NCBI GenBank assembly: GCA_947179485.1
Contig: OX359250.1
Coordinates: 31,382,654 to 31,446,653 of the forward strand
Direction: 5' to 3'
Source of the DNA: Allacma fusca
Taxonomy: Eukaryota; Arthropoda; Collembola; Symphypleona; Sminthuridae
Length of the DNA stretch: 64,000 nt
Position numbers and translations under genes: made by a program. The notes below the pieces were generated by a model that saw only the letters and a program-made list of their open reading frames with translations, was not told the origin of the DNA and did not search any database. This document shows, piece by piece, positions 13,001 through 24,700 of this stretch; the stretch's first letter is position 1; each line of letters starts with the position of its first letter.

Positions 13001-15298
13001 ATGTCTCTTTCCGTCCTGGAATCTAGCCTGGTATTTAGATCTGACGGGATTATCTATCACCGAAAATATCTTTGTGGCCGCAACCCCCAAACATGTATAC
13101 GTACTATAAGACAAAAGTCTCACATCCCCATGGGATATACATCATTCATATGCTCACCGTAGGCAAAAAATTAAATTATAATATAAAGAATTTGCTGCCG
13201 TTAAAATTCGTACAATCGCCTCATTTATTTTCATTAACAATAATTTCACATTCCTCAAGTATTGTCTCGCCTTTCCAAAAACCCCTGAGTCAAGGTTTTT
13301 CTCCTACAGAGATTCTTCCCTACGAACTAAGGCGGGAGCAGTGTGAGGAGAAGAATTCTTCAGAAAATTCTTATGCAAAGAGTCCCAGTCTCCACAAAAT
13401 ATAATGGCTCATTTATCAACTAATTTCAGTGGCACGTATCGATCACATTTATCTCTTGGGAGAGAATATTTCCCAGATTATGAGTGCCGGTTCGGAAGTA
13501 GTTGATTTACTCAAATCTGACAATTATTAGATTCAATTGCATGTTTTACTCCCTCACTTACTATTATTCCTGTAGGCTCAAGTTATAAAATTTAAAGTGA
13601 TTCTGAAAAAAAATTAAAATGATTCATAGAAAATTCAAAGAAAGAATTCAAAGTGATTCAGAGAATACTCGAAGTAGAGTCTTCCTCCGAAGAAATAACT
13701 TGGGCTGAATTTAACTCACACTATGAATGAATTGCATAATAAATATTTATATCTTTGTCTGATAAATGACATGCGGAGGAAAATAGTATCTGAGTGAGTT
13801 AGTATGAGCACCAGATTGGAAACGAGTATGAATGAAAATAGCTAAGTTATATTTTAGGTTCAGCTGGCGCTACACGCCGGAATAAAAAAAAAGTATAAGT
13901 CATTTATAGGAAACAAAACCATTGCAATTTCCTAACTACAGCTGTGTGCGTTCGTTATGGGAGCGTAGTTGGCATTGGGATTAAAAGTTGTTAAGATGAC
14001 TAAATCTGCGAAATCTGATTTGTGAAAGAAGCTGAGGAGATAGTATCGAGCTGGCGGAGAGCTGGAAGTTGTATTTATCCAAAATTTGTTAGTGGCGGTA
14101 ATGATGATCATTAAATGTTGTAAGGACATGAGATGCCAGAGGAACTTGGGAAGCATTGTTAGTGAGGGTGAGATCTATGCAGACAATGCGTGAGTGGCTT
14201 CACCACCACCGTGGAGCAAATCTCCACAAGTAGTACATACATGGTAACTGTGGAACTGAGTTTATTGCAATAACGGAAAGACCCGCATTCTCTCCCCGGC
14301 TCTCCCTATCTCTATGGAGTGGGAAGAATGGTTGTTTTGTTTCAAGATGGGATGCTATATGAGTAGTGTGCTTACGTAAGTTCAGAATGATTTTAAAATG
14401 TAAATGATAAGTGATGGATGTAAGGTAAGTGTAATCGTCTCTGAATAATGCGTACACCATAATCGCCGTGATTCTCGGAGATAGGCTCATTAGGCGGGTA
14501 CTGTGTAATCCATTTGCATAATATATAGTTGTCCCATTGCCCTTCCATTACTGTCTACCTACACCGAAAATTTCTGCACAAAACTTTGGTCGTCCCATAC
14601 GGTGTTGCACGACAAGCGCTATAGGAACTTCGGGGTTTCTGTCTGCTTGTATGGCATGGCATTTTGAATCTCATCCAGGAGCCGAAGCTCAAATCAAATA
14701 GGTTCAAACTGACTCTCCGGAGTCTCGAGAACAAGTAAGTAGCAGCAGAGTGTAAGTACGAGAGGATGAGAGTGAGAGACAAGGCAAAAAAAAAAGAAAT
14801 CTCGTGGCTAAGAATAAACCCGGTAGACGTGTACTTTACATAGAATTTTGATGGGGGGTACTAAGGTTATATACCGTGTTCCCAAACTAGTTCAACTCCA
14901 ACACATTTCATTCCCTTGCACTGAACAGACAATTATTAATGAGACAATATATAAATCCGCGTTACAGGTCGACACAGGTTCCTCTTACGCCGGAACAATG
15001 TCTTCAGCAGCTATCCACTTCATCAATTTTATATCATCATTTCCCTCTCATAACAAACTTTTTTAATGACGGACAAATATTTTACGAACAACGGGCTACG
15101 GACGTGCATAAGCAGATGCAACAGTGTGCCATCCATTTTTTATCCCCTTTCGTATACACTTCCATTTATTTAAAACACCATTTTATCTCTTAACGCGAGA
15201 GACATCTCCTAGATATCTACATGTGAGCACTTGTATAATTACACATTCATTCTCACCACAAGTACACATACACGGATACTATACATGCGTTCAAAATT

Positions 15299-15352
15299 CC
15301 TCTCTCTCTCTCTCTCTCTCTCTCATCTCTGCCTCTCTCTCTCATCTCTCTC
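15299..15352. repeat. CT microsatellite, interrupted
   Basis: A run of CT dinucleotides about 26 bases long is followed by shorter CT runs broken by ATCTCTGC-type interruptions. It lies 2.6 kb upstream of the Neto-like start codon. Confidence 0.9.
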
Positions 15353-16325
15353 TGCCTCTTGAGACTCTTCTGGACGCACTTTTTCGTACACACATCCGAG
15401 ACATAAATACAAGGAGGCTCGAAATCCATTATACTAATTTCATTTTTCACCAGTCTTTGACTAAGTAATTTTTCATATTAATTTTTATTGCAGCACAGAA
15501 GTTGGCAGGGGTAGACGCTAAAACAAAAGCCAACAGTACATACGAGTATCGTGCTAGTATTGCACATAGGACCTTTCCCCGGTGAAAAAACTAACGTTTA
15601 CTTTACCATATGGGAAATTGATTTGTAGCATCGTTCGTTGACTTAAGTTCTCATTTGATAATGTGAAGCTGAAGAGATTGCTGAAAAATAGGGTGCTTGC
15701 TGACGGGATCCAGTCCTTGTCACGACGGTGCAAAAATAATCTTCTTCAGATGTAACATATGGGAATGTCTGCGATAACACTTTGTTCAGATCCTTTGGAG
15801 CTGGATAGATGCTTTGAAGAGGTGAGAAAGTTACCGGTGTATTTATCATAGGATTGGGCACAGATGGATATGCCCGCCTCTTCCGCTCTGCTTAATGACC
15901 AATAAGAAAGGAGTTAATACAAGGCTATTAAACATATCAATCACCACATCTTCTCCCCGACATTTCATCTCACAGTTCACCGGCAAAACAACATGAACCC
16001 GTCACATTCCGAGTCCTCATGTTGACATGGGGAAAAAACCTTGCCTAATTTTACAGTTTCGGAGGGAGCTCCGGTGAAAAACCTCGGGCTTGGAGGAACT
16101 GCCTGTGAATTGTAAAAAAAAATGGTGCTAATATTATTCGCATACCGGTCACATAAAAGTTGGAAAAACAGTCACACACCTATGTACACTACGGGCAGAC
16201 GCCGGTAACGTGAATGTAATAAAACACCCTTGCATTTTTACGTCCAAATGCCAGCCACGTAAATAATAGTAAAGCATCGATACATACATAGATTCTGGGA
16301 GAGTCCCCTGTAATTGGATACCGGC

Positions 16326-16678
16326 GGTGACGAGGCAAAATGGACGATGTAGTTCCATTTGGTCCACATGACTTCTAGTTTAAAGGCGAGATAAAGTCAG
16401 TGCAAAGCCTATTTCTAAAAGCAAAATGGACCACATGCCGGTTTTACTAAAACCGAATGAAATTAGTGCGTACTAAAAGATCTGATGCAGTAGTCCAATT
16501 TGCTCTAAATAAATTACACCTAATCCATTTTGTTCTAAATAAATTGTACCTAGTTCATTGGGTTCTTGATTTTAATGCCCTTTGTTCATTTCGGATTTTT
16601 AGTAAAATTTAGGAAAAATTCCACGCAGAATTTTCTAATTTGAATTAAAAAAACATCTAATCCATTTTACTTCTTCAC
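16326..16678. repeat. MITE-like element with ~25 bp terminal inverted repeats
   Basis: The left end reads GGTGACGAGGCAAAATGGAC. The right end read in reverse complement is GGTGAAGAAGTAAAATGGAT, followed by a further partial match (ATGT). Inside, the block AAATAAATT-AACCTA-TTCATT is repeated about three times near 16490-16560, and AGCAAAATGGACCACATG (near 16421) repeats the end motif internally. There is no coding capacity and no certain target-site duplication. The shared ends at 8.7 kb, 1.7 kb and 28 kb make a dispersed non-autonomous DNA-transposon family the best reading. Confidence 0.6.
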
Positions 16679-17333
16679 CCAGGATATGTCTTCCCAGTAG
16701 CTATCCCGAACAGTTTCTTTTATTCCTTGAGCTTCATACGATGATCAATTCCAAGCTACGCATGCTAAAGCTGATAATGAGAGAAAAGCTGCTCATAGGG
16801 ACGGACTAAAGTAAGCGGAAAGATAGATTGTGAGTTAAAATAAGCAACACTTTAGGATTTAATGTTGATATTGACGGAGACAATGTTGTACAGCTTAATC
16901 TGAGGTTGGAAAAAGCTTCAGAAGTATAGGGAAGGGTCTGAAAGCGATAAAATGGAACGTATACATGGTATGTAGAGGAAAGTTATGTTGGAGTGGAGTC
17001 AAGACTATAGTTACTGTCTCAGCAGAAATATTGTCTGGCTAAAGTAGTCGGGAGTTAACTCTTTACGTGTGCATTGTTTTTTTTTTTTCGTTTTTATGCG
17101 TCGAGAAGGTTTTCAGGTTCCCTTGAGGTCCGAGGATATGTTCTGAAAGGGGAAAAAAATGTTGTTTGGGGTGGGCTCGATTAGATAAACCTTGTTTTTT
17201 TCAGTGTTGAATGGGAGCAATACTTGTTGTGGAAATGCTGAAGAGGGTACTTTGAGAAAATAAAATACACAAGTGTGAGCCTCGCTTAGTACACCCATAA
17301 AAACAATCAAGGAATTTTCTCTAGAATGTGGTA

Positions 17334-17349
17334 AGAGAGAGAGAGAGAG
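17334..17349. repeat. GA microsatellite
   Basis: Eight GA dinucleotides in a row, about 0.6 kb upstream of the first Neto-like exon. GA tracts can act as GAGA-factor sites in arthropod promoters, but nothing here shows function. Confidence 0.85.
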
Positions 17350-17938
17350 TTGTGGAGAGAAGAGGAGCTTTTTTGCCTTGAAATAGCATGACAGTCGTGC
17401 TGGGAGAATATATAGGGAATAGGAGAGTGATAGAGAGTTGAAGACATCCCTGTAGGGAGTTCTAAAATTAAGCGTTGGTTTACAGAGTCTTATCTCATCA
17501 TTGTGGCCTACTTTTGCTAATAGTTCCGCATCCAGCAGGTGGAATTTTTCGTTTAATCTGCATTAAATGTTTTATATACCCTTCCACTTACTTCTAATTC
17601 ACGGGGATGCTAAGATACAGTTTAATTGTGCGTTGAATGTGTGAGCTCCACTATCTCGGTGACCGATCGGAGCGGTTGGGGATTTGTTCCTCGAAGTAAT
17701 TCATTTTTATGCAAAAGCTCTCCTTGCTTCGGAGGAAATAGGTTGATGGATGACAGTAAAAGCGAACAGGCGCGTTGGTTGGTCGCTCTTATTAGCTCAA
17801 AAAAAAACGTCCCCAGTGAACCCGTCAGCTTGAGGAGAGTAAATGAAGGCAGGAGGAAATGTCTATCTGTTTATGATGGTTGATGTGGTGCGAGTCGTGC
17901 CGTGTATATGGATACGCCATGCAAACAACTCTGCGAAG

Positions 17939-20900
17939 ATGATGTTCAAATTAATGTTTCTGTCATTAATATATCATTGTCATGTAGGTCTCATCTTCAG
18001 CGACTTTGGCCCATCCTCCAGAGCAGTACTTGGGAAAGCTACTTTATCTCCTTCCACGGTAGTTGACAAGTCACAGGCTGTTTCACCTCTGGACACTTCA
18101 CCTTCAAAACCACCTCCGACGCCACCACCACCACAATCCCTTGCCCAGGTTCAAAATGACGCAGGACACTTGCATAATTTGAGTATGGCTGACATTTGCA
18201 CCAAGTTCACTAACGGATCGCATTCCGAATTCTACTCTCCTCAGTATCCGTCAAATTATGCCAAGCAGGCTGATTGCTACAAAATTATTTCAGGTGCGCT
18301 TTTTTATACTTTCAATTGCATTCCTTACGTATTCATAACTTTCATCCATAATCGCAACTCCATATAACCATCTTATAGTAACTCCAGTAGAAAACAACAT
18401 GCGTTTTTTAATCTATAGCTTATTTTTACATATGAATGGAATATTTTGCACTTGGAGCAAGGCAAAGTTACCACTCGAATTACTTTGATTTAACCATATT
18501 TGATTTTGAGTTACTAATACCGAATCTGATTTAATAAACTATTATAAAAATTATACTGCAAACACTATCATGCTTCATGTCCAAGCATAACCTTAAAATT
18601 AATAGTCTCGTAGATTGTATTGGAAGAAAATAATAAAAAGTAATAAAAACAATTTACAGCTGGACCTGGGCAAGTCATTAGGATAAAATTTCTGGACCAT
18701 TTCCACATAGAATATGAAGAGCATTGTCAATACGACTTCTTAGAAATCCGAGATGGACGTTTTGGGTACTCTACAGTCATACAGAAAGTGTGTGGAACTT
18801 TCCCCCCACCTGCTATTCAAAGCTCAGGTCGCCATTTATGGCTCCGTTTTCACTCCGATTCCGACATACAGTATATTGGGTTCAAAGCTGTCTATGAGTT
18901 TTTACCAGCGAATGGTAAGTCTGTCTTTCATATCTAGTAATTATGTGTATGGCTGTTACACAACAAATTAGGAAAGTACGCATGATAGTAACAAACGGAG
19001 AAAAATCCATTGTACTGGAGAAAGTACATTGTTGGGGTGAAAGTGAGATTTTTGTTTGTTGTAGCCTACAAACCAGATCTAGATGAGTGTGCTCTCATTA
19101 ATACCAAACTGGAAGATTACATTGGAACGGCAAATATAAGTCAGGAGGTCGTAAGTAATGCGAGAGCCTACGAAGCTCCTGTGGATTGTACATGGATGAT
19201 ACATGCTGGGGAACAAGAGAAAATTTACATCACCTTTGACAAGTACGAGCTGGAGAAACCCAATGATTGTACGTACAATTTCATAGAAATCTACGGTTCG
19301 GACTCCAGTGAACTTACTGATGACAGTAAGATAAAACAGTATTGTGGAAGTAAAGCGGAACCATATTCGTCGAAGGGAAACATCCTGTATATCAGGTTCT
19401 TCTCCATGATCGATAAGAAAGTCAGTCAAGAACTCAAGTCAACTTTTGAGGCGTACTACAGTTTCTTCCGTGACAGTAAGACATTAAAGTACTCAACTTT
19501 TACGACGTTTACCTTTACCTTTCACCCGGCTCAGTTTACACTCCCAAAGACAATATTGTGTAGACACAAGACACAACATTACCATTACTTCTGGTTTAAC
19601 TTTATGTATTTCATAAGCATGCAAACTGTTCCCATATGCCGCAGAACAAACTACGCCTGCTTTCTTACCAACAATGTTTAGTCAGTAAATCTTGTAACTT
19701 GTAAATGTTTAGAGACAGCAACTTTTCCGTGCAAAGAGTTCGAGATCGATTGCAATGATAACACCTGTATTGACGAATCTCTAAGATGTAATTTAAAGCC
19801 CAACTGCAAACTTCGGGTGGATGAGGATAAATGTCCTAAACGCGTATGTACTTCAACTTTTCGTAAAACTGATTATCTGTACCTCCGTAAAGTCCGGGAA
19901 AACTTTTCTATTTACTCGATTGGGTCAAATCTAGATATAACGAGGTGTAATTACTTCTTTCTTCTAGCAAACTGATGACAAGAGGTACGACATACCAGTG
20001 ATAGCTTCTCTTGGTTGTGTCCTCATTGTTGGCATGTGTGGAGGATTGTTCCTAAACATTTATAGAAAACTACGGCAAGACAGGAAAGACCTCATAGAAC
20101 TTAGGGTAAGTTCACAAACTTTGGAGACGAAGCACACTTGAACATCTGTAAGCGTTGTTTCCAGTACAAATGAATATCTGGAGATTTATGAAGACATGAC
20201 AGTGAAAGTGCTTATTTATTTCAAAATTGCACAGTTTGCTTTTACGCTCATTCAATGTGATTGCAAACAACACTGTAGATCTTCATTTTTCCTTGTAGAT
20301 ATTTCGAGCATTGAAAATGGAATATCCTTATTTTATGTAATTATTGTAAGGTTATGTGGTAACCTTGGATTGACATGTATTGAAAAACAATATTTTACAT
20401 AAAACTGTATTTGTGTAGGAAGCGTTAAGGAAGTCCCGTGAGTCAATGCTGGCCATGCAGATTCAATCTGGAATCATCCCTCATGGGCCTTCACCCCCAA
20501 TATCGTCACAAGATTCTGGGGAAAGCAAGCAAACAGTAGTTGAAAGACCTTTACCACCGAATGGGGGCGGCAGCGGAAGCAACAATGGGAAGACAATTCA
20601 AGCCGGTACTTCGCCGCCTACACCTAAAAAACAACATCAACCAAGTAGTGACACAAATAAACAGTTTCGAGTACAAGCGGAGTCATCAAATGCGATTCCT
20701 TACAGTCCTCCACCCCCTTATGTGAGTACAACATCCCCACGTGTGGCTGCCAAATTTAGAAATAGTGATAATAGAAACGAGCTTCCCCCACCCCAGGATA
20801 ACGTAGAGCCTGGTGAAATCTGCATAGAAGTTAGAGATTCCGCGTGTCAAACACGAGATTCTTTTTTAGCTCAACAGCAGGCACGCCATAGTTCATCATC

Positions 20901-21120
20901 CCGAGATCCACTAAGAAAAGCCCCCCTAGCCAGAGGTGAAGCGATTGAAGTTCTCGACACATCAACTTCAATGCCCAGCAAACGTATGACACGGCCTAAG
21001 ACATCAAACAGTGACTTTCCTTCACATATTAGCGTATCCTCGACCACATCTTCAACGGATCTGGCCGGGAGAGGAACTTCCATAGGATCATTAGAAAATA
21101 TTGATGAGTACCACGAGTAA
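17939..21120 (+). CDS. Neto: neuropilin/tolloid-like transmembrane receptor, 6 exons
   Basis: Exons are 17939-18293, 18660-18914, 19065-19475, 19713-19843, 19968-20105 and 20419-21120, all in phase, 663 aa. Order of parts: hydrophobic N-terminus (1-20, likely signal peptide), Ser/Pro-rich spacer (21-85), CUB1 (87-202), CUB2 (about 210-338), an LDL-receptor class A module (about 345-384, with DEDKC at its end), one membrane helix (about 394-416) and a basic, Ser/Pro-rich tail with PPPPY (417-663). CUB-CUB-LDLa-TM is the Neto layout. Fly and vertebrate Neto proteins are auxiliary subunits that cluster and tune ionotropic glutamate receptors at synapses. The start is uncertain: ATGs at 17843, 17939 and 17942 share the frame, and a spliced upstream signal exon is possible (CATGTAG acceptor at 17981-17987). 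No RxxR furin site is visible before CUB1. The gene ends 634 bases from the convergent 5-oxoprolinase gene. Confidence 0.9.
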
Positions 21121-21754
21121 ACACAAATCTATCAAGACGATAACATTACAAAGCGAATAACCTGCTTAAACGTTATAGAGTATACGAAAGACAAATCCAC
21201 AATTCAATATTAATATAAATTTAATTATGTGAATTTTAGCGAGTCCCTTCTTAATTGCATGAATGATTTGTCCAATTTTTCATGTTATTTTCTTCACCCC
21301 ATGGTAGATTTCAGTTTAAACTAAAATGCACCTGTAAATTCGTGACAATGCAGAAAGTAGATGATGGAAGAAAAAAATGTAAAGGTCCGTAATAATTATA
21401 TTGTAAATTTTAGAATATTGTTCCTTCCTTTATACTTAGCATTTAGTAAATTTTGTTTATCCGTAATGTATGATTACATATACTGAAAAAAACATATGTA
21501 CACCATTTACTGCCTGTTATACACAATTTATATAAGATACTTGTACAAGATTACCCATCCACCCAAGAGTGAGGTTTTTGAAATACACAATAACCATTAA
21601 CTTTGTTTTTACGTACAGAATGATCAACTTCAACTACAAATGTCAATGTTTACATAGCTCTTAATACACAATACGTTACTCTTCCCTATAATAAGTTGCT
21701 ATCTAGTAGGTTGAAAACCTCGATTGTATCCCGAGCAGTAGTACCACTCTCATC
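21121..21754. other. convergent 3' intergenic region
   Basis: The stretch lies between the stop codons of two tail-to-tail genes and should hold both 3' UTRs. It is very A+T-rich. I saw no textbook AATAAA placed clearly for either gene, so the poly(A) sites are unassigned and the transcripts may overlap. Confidence 0.6.
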
Positions 21755-24700
21755 TTATATGGATCCATAACCACCGCCTCCAGGAGTCAATAGGCACAAC
21801 ATGTCCTAGAAAAATACAAAAGATCACATGTAGTACAGAAAATAATTTCAATTAGTACGCCTATTTTTGTTTGTTTTAATTTCTTAATCATTTCAAACTT
21901 CCGAGTACATTTCCAATTTTCCACATCATATGATTCTTTTTGAAGCGCGTTTTCAAAAAAAAAAACTCTTTATTGAAACCCTTTCAAAAAATAATCTCTA
22001 AATCTGCTTCCAATTATTCTATACCAAGAAAAGCGTGTCTATAGATTTGTACTTAAATAAAATCCTCTACTGATTGCCTGAGTATCCGAGTTTTATTTTA
22101 TTTTGTATAATTATCACCTCGGGTTTAACATTCACAGTCGTTTTCCCTCCCAAATTCAACAGTTTATTTCCAAGCTTCCTTTTGAGCAAGTTTTTCCCCA
22201 CAGAACCCGGAGACCCGCCATGCATTCCGTAAGGATGGAAAACACGCCGTTCAGTCAGTACAGAAACGGTAATGTTCTTCCTAAAGGTCAATTCTCTTCG
22301 GACGCCATCACCTCCAACGTATTTACCTCTCCCTCCCGTTCCATGTTCTAGACTAAAGTGATTTAAAATCACCGGATAACGAATTTCAAGAATTTCCGGA
22401 TCCGTAATTCTTGTATTTGTCATGTGCGTATGAATCCCACTGCGGCCATTCCAACCAGGTCCCTGGAAATAAATTCAAATTACGCATATTTCTTTAAACT
22501 ATTATTCGACAGATAATTATACTAAAAATTTCCCATTCGTATAATGATATGAAATAATATCAACATGCTTGAAATGAACAGAATTAATTAAACAAACTTA
22601 CAGCTCCCGCTCCTCCTGCTATAGTTTCGTAGTAGCCCATGCGTTCATCTCCGAATGTAAGATTGTTCATGCAACCTTGGGACGCGGCACAAGCTTCGAA
22701 GGCTTTCAAAATCACATCAACAACTCTCTGTGAAGTTAAAACGTTGCCCCCAACAACAGCTGCATCATCGGATGGCGACAAGATGCTTCCCTCTGGTATA
22801 ACGGTCCTGATGGGTGTTAGGCATCCCTAACGTTTGCCAAATAACCATATATTTTTACATTCGTGTCGTATGAACACCTTTCCGCAGTCACATTTTATGC
22901 TCACATATTTCAAACATGATAATGCAATAATTCATTTCTACCTGATTCAATGGAATATCTTGACCTACAAGGCATCTTAAGCAATAAATTATTGCAGACA
23001 CTGTGATTGCCCGGGGAGCATTGCAGTTGCCCCATACTTCATACCCTGTTCCACTACAAGAAAATTACAAGCTATAATTATTTCTTTTCTATTCCGTATC
23101 AATATTGTAGAAGTGCATATTGTAAGCATTAATAAATCCAGGCCATACCTGAAGTCAAACACGGCATTTCCCAAAACTGTATCAATTTCAACTGTTAGCT
23201 GAATCTTAGTTCCATCATCCATATAATCTGCTGCGAATAGAGTATTCTTGCCAAGTTTTTGGCCAAACTCTCTCAGCATTTGCCGTACAGCTATCTCAGC
23301 GTTAGTTTGAATATGATTCATATAAGCTTGGACCACTTCCAAGCCATAAACTTCAATAAGGTCTAAGATCAGGTTGATTCCCTGGCAATTCGAGAAAAAA
23401 ATCCCACTTTGTGATTTGGATGACACTGTAAATTCTTTCATATAGACAATTTCTCCTCCAATGCTTAGGGGTTTATCAAGTAACACTTTTCACTCAAATC
23501 GACAATTACCTTCTGGTTAGCTGCTACCGCGGCTTGTAAATCCGATCTATTATCCTGTAATTGTGTGAAAACCAAACACAAAATGTAATCTTATACTGAG
23601 TATTTCATACTTGAAGGAATTTTTTGCTAGACTGTAAGCAAAGTTATAGCTTTAGGTAGCGTCATAGTCCTGTATAAAATCTCACCTCAAAGTTTCGAGT
23701 GCCAGAACTACCAGGATATTGACCTGGCTTCATTAACTCTTCTTTCAACTCCTTTTCTTTAAATTGGCCATTAGAGACTAATTTAAAGCTTTTGAAACAA
23801 GCACCTTCTTCCCATAAAGCTTTTGAATGAGGAGGCATTGAGCCTGGTGTGATCCCTCCAATGTCTGCATGATGGCCACGACTCGCAACGAAGAATATAG
23901 GATTGCTATCGCCTCTGGTTTACATTTAATAACTAATTAATCACTGTCTCTCGTTTACTATCTATTTGCATAGCTATTTACTTTCTTACGGTCTGAACAC
24001 GGGAGTAATTACAGTCAAATCGGGTAAATGTGAGCCACCTGCACAGGGGTGGTTTGATAGGATTACATCTCCGGGGAACATTTCACCTTGAAGAGATTTA
24101 ATCTAAATCCAACAAAATTGTTTGGATCTGGTTTTAAAAGGTTATGCTGTATCGTTTTTTAAGTTAAATTCTATATGCTGCATCTCCATTCAAGAATTAA
24201 AAAGAGAAAATTCAATTTACTTGAAATTGGACTGCTTCTTGCATAGCGCCAAGATGAACTGGGATGTGAGGAGCGTTGGATACTAAACCTCCATCAGGTC
24301 CAAAAACGGCACAAGAGAAGTCCAATCTGTAGTGCAAAATAGATTTTAATAAAGGTTCTATCTAGAACTAAAAGCTTAAATATATACGGGTTGTTTATTT
24401 ACCGCTCCTTGATGTTCGTGGAAATTGCAGTTCTTTGTAAAATCCTCCCCATTTGCTCTGCAATGCTCATGAATCGGTGAGAGAATATACTCAACTGAAT
24501 TGTATCCAACGCAGTTCCAATATTCACCTTGGCAGAACTACCCACTGTTATCCTAATATCTCCTTGTTGCGTAATTTCAGCCACACAATCAGGCTCCACT
24601 AGGATTGTACTTAGCTTATCCATAATAATAGCAGGCCCCTTTATCACATTAGTAGCATGAAGATTTTCAAAAATGTAGACAGGGCAGTCTGACCAACCTA

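Larger units (their letters stand above)
5024..17938. other. long intergenic region (3' of guanylate kinase, 5' of Neto)
   Basis: About 12.9 kb without a recognisable exon. It is A+T-rich with short shadow frames, homopolymer runs (a T run near 10357-10375, a C run near 11103-11112), two members of a MITE-like repeat, a 15-bp tandem triplet and CT/GA tracts, all listed separately. Non-coding 5' exons and promoters of the Neto-like gene probably lie in its right part. I see no tRNA or known microRNA. Confidence 0.45.

Noticed and set aside
18753-18971. 72-codon plus frame overlapping Neto exon 2
   Set aside because: It is out of frame with the CUB1 coding sequence; the CUB homology and GT-AG phases fix the other frame.
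19079-19429. 116-codon minus frame over the CUB2 exon
   Set aside because: Antisense shadow of the Neto-like exon, which has clear homology on the plus strand.
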